Origin: Verrucomicrobiota bacterium
Lineage (GTDB): Bacteria; Verrucomicrobiota; Verrucomicrobiia; Limisphaerales; UBA9464
Direction: 5' to 3'
Length of the DNA stretch: 64,000 nucleotides
Assembly (NCBI GenBank): GCA_947454705.1
Contig: CANGKZ010000009.1
Coordinates: 101,811 to 165,810 of the forward strand
Below are positions 46,605 through 56,300 of the stretch, in pieces. Within the stretch, counting starts at the first letter, position 1. Each line of letters begins with the position of its first letter. Made by a program: the position numbers and the translations under genes. The notes below the pieces were generated by a model that had not been told where the DNA came from, ran no database searches, and was given only the letters and a program-made list of their open reading frames with translations.

Positions 46605-48908
46605 ATGAACGAACGCTTCATCTCCCGCATCGCCACGGAACTGAAGGCCCCGGCCTCCGTCGTTGCAGCCACCGCCCGGCTGCTTGCCGAAGGCGCGACC
46701 GTGCCGTTCATCGCCCGGTATCGAAAAGAAGCCACCGGGGGATTGGATGAAGTGGCCGTGACGACCGTCCGGGATCGCATGGCCCAGATGGTCGAGGTGG
46801 AGCAGCGCCGCGAAGCGATCGTCAAATCACTCGCCGAACGGAACCTCCTCACCGATGCCCTCAAGGTGTCGATCGGCGCGGCAGACACGCTGTCGGCGCT
46901 TGAGGATTTGTTCGCCCCGTATCGCCCCAAGCGGCGCACCCGGGCGATGATCGCCAAGGAGGCCGGATTGGAGCCGCTCGCTGATAAGATCTTCGCCGAA
47001 CAGGCCACGCTCGATCCCCAGGCCGCGGCCGCCGCGTTTGTGGATGCCGCAAAGCAGGTGGCCGATGTGAACGCCGCCCTCGCCGGGGCGCGCGACATCC
47101 TCGCGGAACGCTTCAGCGACGACGCCCAGGCCCGCTCCAAGCTGCGCGATCTTTACTGGTCCTCCGGCGTGCTGCGCTCCCGCGTCATCACCGAAAAAGA
47201 AGCCGAAGGCGCGAAGTTCAAGGACTACTTCGACTGGTCCGAACCGGTTTCCAAAGTGCCCAGCCACCGTCTTCTCGCGATGCGACGCGGCGAGGAGGAA
47301 GGGTTCCTGTTCCTCCGCATGACCCCGCCGGAGGAGGAAGCCTTGAACCTGCTCGAAGGCATGTTCCTCCGCGCCCGCAACGCGCCCGCGGGCGAGCAGG
47401 TGAGGCTCGCTCTCACCGATGGGTACAAGCGTTTGCTCGGATTCTCCATCGAGGCGGAAATCCGCATGGAAACCAAGAAGCGCGCCGATGCTGAAGCCAT
47501 CCGCGTGTTCGCCGAGAACCTGCGCGAACTCCTGCTCGCCGCGCCGTTGGGACAGAAGAACGTCCTCGCCCTCGACCCTGGATTCCGCACCGGATGCAAA
47601 ACGGTGGTGCTCGATCGTCAGGGCCGCCTGCTTCACAGCGAGGTGATCTTTGCCGCCGCCGCCAGTCCGTCGCAGATTCGCGATTCCGCCGACGTGGTGC
47701 GGACGTTGGTGACCAAGTTCCAGATTGAAGCCATCGCCATCGGCAACGGCACCGCAAGCCGCGAAACCGAACAGTTCATCCGCGCGCTCAAGCTGCCGTC
47801 CTCGATTCCCGTCGTGCTGGTGAATGAGAGCGGGGCTTCCATTTATTCCGCCAGCGAAGTGGCCCGCGAAGAGTTCCCGGACCAGGACCTCACCGTCCGC
47901 GGATCGGTCAGCATTGGCCGCCGCCTCATGGATCCGCTGGCCGAGTTGGTCAAGCTCGATCCCAAGTCCATCGGCGTGGGCCAGTACCAGCACGATGTCG
48001 ATGAATTCGCGCTCAAGCGTGGACTCGATGACGTGGTGGTCTCTTGCGTGAACCGCGTGGGCGTGGAGCTCAACACCGCCAGCAAGCAGCTGCTAAGCTA
48101 CGTGTCCGGACTCGGTCCGGCCATCGCCGCCAACATCGTGGCGCATCGCAACGAGAACGGCCCGTTCCGCTCCCGCAAGGATCTGCTGAAGGTGCCGCGT
48201 CTCGGACCCAAGGCGTTTGAACAATGCGCCGGATTCCTCCGGCTGCGCGACGGCGAGAATCCGCTTGATGCGAGCGCCGTGCATCCGGAGCGCTACGAAT
48301 TGGTCGATGCGATGGCGCGGGATCTCGGCTGTGGAGTCGGTGACCTGCTGCGCGACGCCGGGTTGCGGGCCAAGATCAAGCCCGAGCGTTACGTGAGTGC
48401 CGAGGTCGGCTTGCCCACGCTGAAGGACATTCTCGACGAGCTCGCCAAGCCCGGACGCGACCCGCGTCAGCGCTTCGAGGTCTTCTCCTTCCAGGAAGGC
48501 GTGGAGAAGATGGAAGATCTCAAACCCGGGATGAAACTTCCGGGCATTGTGACCAACGTCACCGCGTTCGGCGCGTTTGTGGACATTGGCGTGCACCAGG
48601 ACGGACTCGTCCACGTGAGCCAGCTGGCGGATCGCTTTGTGAAGGATCCGGCCGAAGTGGTGAAGGTGGCGCAGAAGGTGTTTGTCACCGTCACCGAAGT
48701 GGACATTCCGCGAAAGCGCATCGCGCTCTCGATGAAGGCCAAGCCGGAGATCGGAGCTGCGCGGGAGAATCGCACCGCGCCCGTGGCGCCGCGTCAGGCC
48801 GGGCCGGGCGACCGCTCCGGCGGCAAGCCGCGTCCGAGCTTCAATCCTTCCGCCGGAAGCTGGAACGCCCTGGCCGACGCCTTCGACAAGGCGAGCAAGA
48901 AGCCGTGA
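46605..48908 (+). CDS. tex: Tex family RNA-binding protein
   Basis: The protein has 767 residues, the family norm. The N-terminus reads SVVAATARLLAEGATVPFIA then RYRKEATGGLDE, the invariant Tex opening. A YqgF/RNase H-like domain carries NVLALDPGFRTGCKTVVLD and IAIGNGTASRETEQFI. A helix-hairpin-helix region has SIGVGQYQHDV, VNRVGVELNTASKQLLSYVS and GPFRSRKDLLKVPRLGPKAF. The C-terminal S1 domain reads LKPGMKLPGIVTNVTAFGAF then VHQDGLVHVSQLADRFV. The tail is basic and disordered. Tex acts on RNA in transcription and ribosome rescue. The gene is alone, 127 bases after the cytochrome/WD40 gene. Confidence 0.96.
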   Translation: MNERFISRIATELKAPASVVAATARLLAEGATVPFIARYRKEATGGLDEVAVTTVRDRMAQMVEVEQRREAIVKSLAERNLLTDALKVSIGAADTLSALEDLFAPYRPKRRTRAMIAKEAGLEPLADKIFAEQATLDPQAAAAAFVDAAKQVADVNAALAGARDILAERFSDDAQARSKLRDLYWSSGVLRSRVITEKEAEGAKFKDYFDWSEPVSKVPSHRLLAMRRGEEEGFLFLRMTPPEEEALNLLEGMFLRARNAPAGEQVRLALTDGYKRLLGFSIEAEIRMETKKRADAEAIRVFAENLRELLLAAPLGQKNVLALDPGFRTGCKTVVLDRQGRLLHSEVIFAAAASPSQIRDSADVVRTLVTKFQIEAIAIGNGTASRETEQFIRALKLPSSIPVVLVNESGASIYSASEVAREEFPDQDLTVRGSVSIGRRLMDPLAELVKLDPKSIGVGQYQHDVDEFALKRGLDDVVVSCVNRVGVELNTASKQLLSYVSGLGPAIAANIVAHRNENGPFRSRKDLLKVPRLGPKAFEQCAGFLRLRDGENPLDASAVHPERYELVDAMARDLGCGVGDLLRDAGLRAKIKPERYVSAEVGLPTLKDILDELAKPGRDPRQRFEVFSFQEGVEKMEDLKPGMKLPGIVTNVTAFGAFVDIGVHQDGLVHVSQLADRFVKDPAEVVKVAQKVFVTVTEVDIPRKRIALSMKAKPEIGAARENRTAPVAPRQAGPGDRSGGKPRPSFNPSAGSWNALADAFDKASKKP

Positions 48909-48923
48909 GGTCGCGCGGTACGC

Positions 48924-48961
48924 GGCAGTTGAAGGGTTGAAAAGTTGAAGCGTTGAAGGGG
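48924..48961 (+). repeat. Tandem GTTGAANN octamer repeat
   Basis: Four perfect octamers GTTGAAGG, GTTGAAAA, GTTGAAGC and GTTGAAGG are followed by GG, beginning about 20 bases after the tex stop and in the same direction as tex. Confidence 0.85.
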
Positions 48962-48982
48962 TGAGAAAGCGCGCTGCCGCAC

Positions 48983-49035
48983 CATTTTGGAGTGCGGTGG
49001 CAAAGCGCAGCGTCGACACCGCTTTTGAGTCCGGG
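48983..49035 (+). repeat. REP-like palindromic repeat, subtype 2
   Basis: The core ttttggagtgcggtggcaaa continues with gcgcagcgtcgacaccgctt and gagtccg. It is nearly identical to a copy at 57175-57227. GCGGTG/CACCGC and AAAGCG/CGCTTT arms can pair. It lies in the 393-base gap between tex and the next gene, which holds only repeats. Confidence 0.75.
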
Positions 49036-49129
49036 CGGAATGCAACACCGACCGGCAACCGCGCCGCAGCACCACCAAAGAGACGCCTCTTCATCTCCGC
49101 GCCTCTGAGGTTCCTTCGCTTCGTTCTCT

Positions 49130-49180
49130 GGTCGGCGTTGACCAAAGCGGCGTGGCGCTGCGCTTCCCGCCGCACTCCAC
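49130..49180 (-). repeat. REP-like palindromic repeat, subtype 1 (reverse orientation)
   Basis: The reverse complement reads ggagtgcggcgggaagcgca and continues to CGCCGCTTTGGTCA, matching the copy at 8398-8447. Together with the subtype 2 copy at 48983 it brackets a short stretch, partly made of cgcgcctctgagg-type repeat. Confidence 0.75.
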
Positions 49181-49206
49181 AGGCCTAACGGCCGACTCTC
49201 GCTCCT

Positions 49207-49240
49207 CCTTTGCGCCTCCGCGTCTCTGCGGTTTGGATGA
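49207..49240 (-). repeat. ccgcagagacgcggag-type short repeat
   Basis: The sequence tgcgcctccgcgtctctgcg followed by gttt is the reverse form of the word found at 11937. A weaker relative lies at 49088-49115. No gene is supported between 48909 and 49301. Confidence 0.6.
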
Positions 49241-49301
49241 TGCACATCCTCCGCCTCCCCAAACTCGTCATCGCCCCTCAAATCCGCTATCGTCCGATTC
49301 C

Positions 49302-49943
49302 ATGAGCGAACTTCAGGAATCCGTCAGCCGCCTCCGGAGCGAGATTGAATCTGCCTTGAGTCGCGACTTTGCGTTGAGCGCGGCTGGTGGCTTCACCACG
49401 GAGTCGGCCACGGTGTGCCTCGGATTGGTTCAGGAGTCCGCGGCCTCCGAAGGCGTGTGGCGACTCGCCCGCAGCGGAGAGAACGTCCCGCCCGTTCACT
49501 CGCTCACGATCCATTTCCGCCGGAACGCTCCGGCAGGGACAGCGCCATCCGCAGCGCCTACCGACCCATCACCACTCCCCGCCCAATCCACTCCGATTGC
49601 CGCCGAGTCCGAGCTTTTTGAATCGCTCCAGAAAATCCTCGGGAAGCCCGGATTTGATAACGCCGCCCGTGCCGAGGTGCTGGGCGAATGGCTTACCTCA
49701 GTGACTCCACTGGAGGCCTCGCAGCTGCTGGAGTGGTGTTCCAATCCTGGCACGCAGCCGCCGTCCCAACCGCTTCAGGGCGCATGGAACCGCATCCGCC
49801 GCGTGCTTGGTTTTTCGTCCCTCGGTGCCCCGTCCGCCGCGCACGAGCTGAACCGCCTGCTGCAGCGTCATTCGATTGCCGAAGTGGTCACCGAGATGGA
49901 TTCCCGATGGAAGTTCGGCACTCACTGGCAGGCGCCGGCCTAG
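49302..49943 (+). CDS. Hypothetical protein
   Basis: From ATG 49302 the protein has 213 residues; the open frame upstream runs through repeats and is rejected. It starts with a helical MSELQESVSRLRSEIESALS stretch. A Pro/Ala/Thr-rich linker (about 85-110) separates an N-terminal beta-rich half (ATVCLGLVQESAASEGVWRL, VHSLTIHFRRN) from a helical C-terminal half (ELFESLQKILGKPGFDNAAR, GAWNRIRRVLGFSSLGAPSA). No membrane segment or signal peptide is visible. I do not recognise a family. Codon use matches neighbours, so it is likely real. A GTTGAANN repeat starts four bases after the stop. Confidence 0.6.
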   Translation: MSELQESVSRLRSEIESALSRDFALSAAGGFTTESATVCLGLVQESAASEGVWRLARSGENVPPVHSLTIHFRRNAPAGTAPSAAPTDPSPLPAQSTPIAAESELFESLQKILGKPGFDNAARAEVLGEWLTSVTPLEASQLLEWCSNPGTQPPSQPLQGAWNRIRRVLGFSSLGAPSAAHELNRLLQRHSIAEVVTEMDSRWKFGTHWQAPA

Positions 49944-49946
49944 CGG

Positions 49947-49985
49947 CGGCGGTTGAGGGGTTGAAAAGTTGAAGCGTTGAAGGGG
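49947..49985 (+). repeat. Tandem GTTGAANN octamer repeat
   Basis: This copy reads ggttgaggggttgaaaagtt then gaagcgttgaagggg: the four octamer units with one degenerate. It starts immediately after the TAG at 49941-49943 and runs in the same direction as that gene. Confidence 0.85.
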
Positions 49986-50022
49986 AATGCGACGCACAAA
50001 ACCTTTGCCGGTTTGAACTAAG

Positions 50023-50166
50023 AATAGCCCCGGCCTTTAGGCCAGGGTCGTTGCAACCTGGGTGTTGTCGAGTCCCCCGGGGATGGCAGAAGCCCCCTTT
50101 TCTGTCGTCCCTCCGGGACTTGACCCGCGTTTGGGCCTGAACCCCGGCCTCAAGGCCGGGGCTATT
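50023..50166. mobile_element. 144-bp MITE-like element with 21-bp terminal inverted repeats
   Basis: The left end aatagccccggcctttaggc plus c and the right end, whose reverse complement is aatagccccggccttgaggc plus c, match at 20 of 21 positions. Each arm is itself palindromic (CCCCGGCC/GGCCGGGG), so the ends form strong hairpins. No open frame inside resembles a transposase. A reverse-oriented short repeat (tgtgctcggtgtccatctgt) lies just after, at about 50185-50222. The whole 49944-50335 gap has no gene. Confidence 0.7.
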
Positions 50167-50335
50167 TTCACCAATCTCCCTTTCGATCTGTGTGCTCGGT
50201 GTCCATCTGTGGTTTCAGCTGCTGTTTTTAGGTTTAGGCCGGAATTTTTGGTGCGTGGCATGATCGCTGGGATAACACTTGCAAGATGCAAGTAACTCTC
50301 TTGCCTCCCATCGGGAATGTCGCGAGGTTGAGCGC

Positions 50336-50923
50336 GTGACGCGACCCAATGAACCTGTCCTCGCTCCGCCCGGAGCGGGATTGCCCGCCGTGGAGTTGTT
50401 CATCGGACGGCTGCTGTTTCGCGGCAAATGTGCGTTCGGTTCGAGCGAGGCGTTCCGGTCGACGTTTGTGCTCGAGCGGAAGCGGATTCGCGTGATGGTG
50501 CTCTCCAACTCCAAGGAGATCGCGTCGCAGCGGGTGCTGATTCCGCGGATTCGTGGACTCGAGGACAGCAGCCGACACTGGTCGGTGTGGATGACTCTGG
50601 ACCACCTCCGCATCGTCAATAATGCCATGGCGGCGGTGATTACCGCTTTGGGACGGGGTACCGTTCCCGCTGGAAAAGCCAGCACCGCAGCGGTGAAGCC
50701 TTCGTTGGACGTGGACGATTCCGTGGTCGCAGCCTACGAGGCTTCCTGCGATGCCCTGATGGCCGCCGTGGATCGGGTTGCCGACTTGAAGAACACGCCG
50801 CGATTTCCCCATCCCTGGTTCGGCCCCTTGAACGCGTTCGAATGGGTCGCTCTGTCCGCCGGGCACCTGCGAATCCACCGAGTCCAAATCGAACAAATCC
50901 TCGCCCGGGTCCCGCGGTCCTAG
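50336..50923 (+). CDS. DinB-like protein
   Basis: A GTG at 50336, preceded by a GAGG-containing sequence (cgaggttgag), gives 195 residues. The C-terminal part NTPRFPHPWFGPLNAFEWVA then HLRIHRVQIEQILARV matches the DinB/DinB_2 pattern, where His and Asp residues of a four-helix bundle bind metal; HWSVWMTLDHLRIVNNAM supplies the earlier His cluster. These proteins are metal-dependent thiol transferases or of unknown function. The stop is four bases from the stop of the convergent di-heme gene. Confidence 0.7.
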   Translation: MTRPNEPVLAPPGAGLPAVELFIGRLLFRGKCAFGSSEAFRSTFVLERKRIRVMVLSNSKEIASQRVLIPRIRGLEDSSRHWSVWMTLDHLRIVNNAMAAVITALGRGTVPAGKASTAAVKPSLDVDDSVVAAYEASCDALMAAVDRVADLKNTPRFPHPWFGPLNAFEWVALSAGHLRIHRVQIEQILARVPRS

Positions 50924-50927
50924 CGGG

Positions 50928-52709
50928 TCAGGGAACTTCGGTTCCAAGATTGGGACGCGGGTCGGTGAGCGTCCTCAGGAATGCCACCAGGGCGCGTTGA
51001 TCGGCTTCCGACAACGGCACTCCGCCGTCGGGGTGCTTCGCGAGGTTCGGATCGAGGGTTGCGCTGCGGGTGATGCCGCTCGCGTAGTGGCGCACGACTT
51101 CCTCCAGCGTGGCGAATCGGCCGTCGTGCATGTACGGCGCGGTGAGGGCGACGTTGCGCAGCGAAGGGACGGCGAATTTTCCGACGTCGTAGTCCTTTCC
51201 CGTCACCTCGGCGCGACCCCGGTCGCCATTCAGGAGTTTGAGCCCGTTATTGCCGAACGATTGACTCAGGAACAGTGGACCGCCGTGACAGTGGAAGCAG
51301 TCCGCGCCGTACTGACCACGTCGCGGATCGTACTCGGTCGAAAACAACTCGAACCCACGCTGCTCCTCCGCCGTGAAGTGTTCCGTTCCGCGGAAGACTT
51401 GGTCGGCCTTCGAATCGCACGAGGTCAGGCTGAGCAGATAGGCTTCGAGTGCGAGGGCGAGTTTCTCCGCGGTGATCTCCCTCGATCCAAAGGCGGCTTC
51501 GAAGCGGGGCGGGTAATTCCGGGCGTCCTTCGAAAGTTTTTCGACAAGCTCGGGAAGGCCTTGATGCATCTCCAACGGGTCCTGAATGGGTTGGAGCACC
51601 TGATCGCGCAGGCGTTTGGCGCGCCCATCCCAGAAGAACTCACGCTTCCACGCGAGGTTGAACAGGGGCATCGAATTGCGGCGGCCCAGTTTGCCCTCGG
51701 TTCCCATCGAGAGCGGACGGCCATCGCTGAACGCGAGGGCAGGGGAATGGCATTGGGAACACGGTTGACGGTCGTTTACCGAGAGTGTCCGGTCGAAGAA
51801 CAGACGTCGTCCCAGTTCCACGCGCTCGGCGATGAGCGGATTGTCCGCGGGAAGTTCCGGCATCGGAAATGTATCGCTCAGCTGAAATGGAAACGGCGTG
51901 AACGTGCCGGGCATCGAGTACGGTTTGGGCCGGCTCCTGATTGCGGGATCGTTGGTTCCAGGATTAGAACGCACGCCGCGCAGACGGAACGCCCCGGGAA
52001 GATTGTGAACCAGCGCGGCGCTGATGGGGTCGCCATCGCGCGAATGGGTGGAGGTGCCATCGCGAACAAAGGAAAGCGGGCGCGGGGCGTTGAGCACGAT
52101 TCCGAGATCGAAATCGAGATCCAGGATCGCAGCACCGCGAAGCTCCGTGTTGACCGGAATCGTGATCCAGACCGAGTTCGTGTCGCGGGCCAGATGGTAC
52201 GACCATCCACCGAGCGGCGACCCCGGCGATCGTGTCAGTCCTTCGAGCGCGAGGAAGATATAGCCGCCCTGCCAGCTCCAGTGCAGGCCATTGAGGTTTG
52301 GGTTGAGGGGATGCTTCGCGGGATGCGTTGCCGGATCGGCCCGATTCACCTCGGGCGAGAGCCCAAGTCGAAACCGCAGCGATCGGATGGCCCCGTCGGC
52401 CACCGGATCCAGTCGGACGGAATTCCGCCCGAGTTCCGCATCCATCCAGGCAGCGGTCTTCGGGAGTTCCTGCCACGTGCCGTCCTGACGTTGAATTCCG
52501 AAATCACTCAGGAGGTAGCTGACCCGGGTGATCGAGAACGCTTCCCCGGCACCGGTGCGGTACCGCAGCGAGCCCCGCTGCACCGTCTCGCCAGACACCC
52601 CGGGTGTGATGCGCACCTCGAGGGATTCTCCCCGGGCACGGCCATGCATCAGCCACGCCGTCAGAAGCGCGGCGACAATCCAACGGCCGTGAAGGAGCGA
52701 ACGGAGCAT
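50928..52709 (-). CDS. MbnP-like domain fused to a MbnH/MauG-like di-heme cytochrome c peroxidase
   Basis: From ATG 52709 the protein has 593 residues with a signal peptide (WIVAALLTAWLMHGRARGES). Residues 30-240 resemble MbnP, the periplasmic copper-binding partner in methanobactin operons: AFSITRVSYLLSDFGIQRQD, then LNGLHWSWQGGYIFLALEG, where MbnP has W-S-W-x-x-G-Y and the E-G end. Residues 270-593 are a di-heme peroxidase of the CcpA/MauG/MbnH class: LGRRLFFDRTLSVNDRQPCS, heme motifs CSQCH (317-321) and CFHCH (471-475), then APYMHDGRFATLEEVVRHY. MbnH is known to convert a MbnP Trp to kynurenine; here enzyme and substrate domains are one chain. A methanobactin cluster is not in view. A plain cytochrome c peroxidase call would miss the N-terminal half. 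Confidence 0.85.
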   Translation of the reverse strand: MLRSLLHGRWIVAALLTAWLMHGRARGESLEVRITPGVSGETVQRGSLRYRTGAGEAFSITRVSYLLSDFGIQRQDGTWQELPKTAAWMDAELGRNSVRLDPVADGAIRSLRFRLGLSPEVNRADPATHPAKHPLNPNLNGLHWSWQGGYIFLALEGLTRSPGSPLGGWSYHLARDTNSVWITIPVNTELRGAAILDLDFDLGIVLNAPRPLSFVRDGTSTHSRDGDPISAALVHNLPGAFRLRGVRSNPGTNDPAIRSRPKPYSMPGTFTPFPFQLSDTFPMPELPADNPLIAERVELGRRLFFDRTLSVNDRQPCSQCHSPALAFSDGRPLSMGTEGKLGRRNSMPLFNLAWKREFFWDGRAKRLRDQVLQPIQDPLEMHQGLPELVEKLSKDARNYPPRFEAAFGSREITAEKLALALEAYLLSLTSCDSKADQVFRGTEHFTAEEQRGFELFSTEYDPRRGQYGADCFHCHGGPLFLSQSFGNNGLKLLNGDRGRAEVTGKDYDVGKFAVPSLRNVALTAPYMHDGRFATLEEVVRHYASGITRSATLDPNLAKHPDGGVPLSEADQRALVAFLRTLTDPRPNLGTEVP

Positions 52710-53346
52710 CAACACCGACGGCAAGAGTTGCAGAGCGGACTGCTGGAATCGAGCCCGGCGTCATCCGTGCATCTTCCGATGCCGCGGAGGGATTGCCAAA
52801 AGTGAGCGACCGCCGGCCCTGAGCCATGCGCTGCGGAAGCACCGTTTCACCGCCATTCGCCTTTGCCGCAGGGAAGTGTTCCGCCGGTTGAGGACTTGGG
52901 CGTGACAGCACGAATCTGCATAAATCTTTGGGTCAAATCCGACGGGGTGTGGTCTTTGGATCATCGTGTCTAATCTGGTACACGCAGTGGGCCTCGACGG
53001 CGAAGCATGGCCGTGGGGTTGCTTTCTGTGGAAGAGTGAGAAAAGGCCATAAAAATGGCTTTTCGTGAGGTGCTTCGTGGGAAGATTAGATTCTTAACTT
53101 AATCAAATCTGATACAGATAGACTCCTTATATGATCGCGTCAGGGGGTGCGGCACCTTGACTTGACGGGTGGGCGTTTGAAGCTCGTCACCGACAGTTTG
53201 CGGAGATGACACAAACCTTTTGGGTGGCTGTTGTCGCAAGGGTTCCGACAGGTAAGTGCAGGACCTTTCGCAAAGCAGTTGCCCAGTGGTTTGTTGGGAT
53301 GGGACCCGGTCAGGGCCGCCTCGTTTCCGCCTGAATCCAAAACCCC
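52710..53346. other. 637-base AT-richer intergenic region upstream of the adhesin-like gene
   Basis: No gene is supported. The stretch 52960-53140 is AT-richer than its surroundings (cttaacttaatcaaatctga) and probably holds the promoters of the large plus-strand gene and perhaps of the minus-strand di-heme gene. A small imperfect hairpin lies at 53041-53063 (aaaaggccat/atggctttt) but has no clear T run. TTGACT at 53157 could be a -35 box, without a convincing -10. Confidence 0.45.
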
Positions 53347-56300
53347 ATGAAACGCCAAATCCTGAAATTCGCGAGTCTCCTCGCGGTCGTACTGTGCGCG
53401 AAGAGCACAGCCCTGGCGGACTACCCTTCGACGGTGTCCGGCCTCAATCCAGTCGCCTACTGGCGGCTCGGTGAAACCATCCAACCGCCCGCTGCGGATT
53501 CCTCGGCCAATCTCGGTTCCCTCGGGGATGCTGCGGTGGCCTACTACCTTGGAGCTTCGAGCCATCCTGCCACCGGTGCGTTGACGGGTCGGCCCGATTC
53601 CGCGGTCGCATTCGACGCCACCGCCAACACCTTTGCGTTCGTTCCCTACAACCCGGACATGCATGTGGCCGCGCCGTTCACGGCCGAGGTCTGGCTGAAC
53701 CCGGGTGTGGAGCACGCCGCGGGCTCCGGCACGCTGACCTGCGCGATCTCCTCCGGTCAGTTCGCATCGCCCCGCACCGGCTGGCTGATCTATCAGTCCG
53801 AAACCGGTTGGAACCTCCGCATGTACAACAACAACGGCACCGCCACCTCGCTCAACATCACGGGCGGTGGAGCGCCGACCGCGGGTCTCTGGTACCACCT
53901 CGTGGTGGTCTATGACGGCACCACGGCCAAGTTGTACGTCAATGGTACCAAGGCGGCGGAAGGCAACCCGTCGAGCTACGTTCCCGGAGCCTCCGGCGGA
54001 TTCGCCATCGGCGGACGCGCCGACAGCTCCTTCTGGTGGAATGGATCGGCCGACGAATACGCCTTGTACAAGACCGCGCTGAGCGAGGCCGACATCAAGG
54101 CGCACTACGCCAATGCGACCTCCGCCAGCCCGACGGCGACCTACCAGAGCCTCGTGCTCGCCGGTTCGCCGCTGGTCTATTACCGCTTCAACGAAGGCGC
54201 CTACACCGCCCCGACCACGCTGCCGGTTGCGGTGGCGACCGGAAGCGGTGGCACTTCGCTCAACGGATCGTACAACGCAGGCATGAAGGTCGGCGTTGCC
54301 GGCCCCCAGCCTCCCACGTACTCCGGCTTTGAAGCCTCCAACCTCGGACCTGCCTTCAATGGTTCCGCCGGGTTCGTTGGCACTCCCTATACGCTGAACG
54401 ACCTCACCGAGTTCTCGGTCGCAGGCTGGATCAAGCGTGGGAAGATCCACACCGGTCGCGGCGGTTACTTCGGTCAGAACAACCTGCTCGAATTCGGCGA
54501 CGCGGATGCCGGTGCGAACATCGAACTCTGGGTCGATGCCCGCGGCGCGAACATCAAGGCCCCGTATCCGTTCAAGGATGACGAATGGGGTCTGTTCGTG
54601 ATCACGGCCGATGCGAACTCCACCGTGCTCTACGCCAACGGCAAGGAAATCGGCCGCCTCAATGGCGCGCTCGATTCCTACAAGTCCAGCGCATTCAACT
54701 TCAACATCGGCGGCGGTGGCATCTTCAACGACACCGGCGACTACTTCAAAGGCAACATCGATGAAGTGGCTGTGTTCGGAAAGGCGCTCACTCCGGCCCA
54801 GGTTCAGAGCCTCTACTTCTCGGCGAACATCGCCCCGGTGATCGCCACGCAGCCGGTTCTCCCGAGCCGCCCGGTTTACGCCGGCAACACGATCACCCTG
54901 TCGGTCGCCGCCAGCGGCACCCCGACCCTCGCCTATCAGTGGCGCAAGGACGGCAAGGATCTGACCGGTAAGACCTCGGCCACCCTCGTCCTGACCGCTG
55001 TCACTGCGGCCGACGCCGGTGCCTACGACGTCGTGGTGTCCAACAGCTACGGCTCCACCCCGAGCTCCAAGGTCACCGTTGCTGTGCTTCCTGCCGATGG
55101 CGTTGCCCCCGTGGTTCAATACGCCGCCGGTCTCGGATCCCTCGACAAGGCTCGCCTCTGGTTCTCCAAGTCGCTCGACGCCGCCACCGCGCAAAACGCC
55201 GCGAACTACAAGATCGCCGGTCTCACCGTCACCGCTGCCACCCTCGCGGGTGCCCCGGGAACGGTCGGTGACAACATCGTCGACCTGACCACCACCAAGC
55301 AGGCCCCGGGTCAGACCTACACCGTCACCATCACTGGAGTGAAGGATCAGATGCTCCCCGCATCCACCATCACGGCCAACAGCACCGTGACCTTCGGATC
55401 CTGGGTTCTCGTGCCGGGCCAGATCCGGTTCGAGCACTACGACAACCTCGGCCAGGCCAGCGACGACGCCATCACGGCTTCGCTCGCGGATCCCCGCGTC
55501 ATTGCCGGCACCCCGACCACCCTGGGCGTGCTCAATGGCAAGTTCGACACCCGGACCGTGTTCCCGGATGACAGCCACGAGAACTACCTCGCGCGCATGA
55601 CCGGTTTCATCACCCCGACCGAATCCGGTGACTACTACTTCTTCGTTGCTTCGGATGACGCCTCCCGCGTTTACCTGAGCAAGGACGAGACTGCGCCGAA
55701 TCCCGCGACCGACACCCCGATCGTCAACGAACCCGGCTGCTGCGGTTCGTTCTTCGAACCGGAGTCCGGCGACCCCGCCACCACCGCCACCCCGATCTCC
55801 CTCGTGGCTGGCAAGAAGTACGCGGTTCTCGCGCTGCTCAAGGAAGCCGGCGGCGGCGACTGGTTGAAGCTCGCCTGGCGCAAGACCACCGACGGCACCG
55901 CCTCGGCTGACCTGCTCCCGATCGACGGCAAGTTCCTCTCGACCTACCTCGATCCGAACGCCGAGATCGCCTTCAAGACGCAGCCCGTGAATCAGGAAGC
56001 GCTGCCTCCCTCCACCTCCATCAACTTCGCGAACCTCAGCTTCGCGGCGAACGATGCAGGATTCGTGGTCACCAACACCGTGCCTGAAGTTCCCGGACCT
56101 TGGATCTACGACGGTGCCAACGGCGCCTGGAGCGCGGACGGTTCCGAAAGTGGCTGCGGCGGCCCCTTCAACTCCCGCCTCACCAGCAAGGAGTTCGTGG
56201 TTCCTGTCGATCAGGCCGTGACCCTGAACTTCAGCCACAAGTACTCGTTTGAAGGCGGCGCCTTCGACGGCGGCCAGGTGCTCATCAGCACCAACGGCAG

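Noticed and set aside
53041..53066. Possible terminator or riboswitch hairpin upstream of the adhesin-like gene
   Set aside because: The stem is short and bulged and is not followed by a clear T run; no riboswitch consensus was seen.
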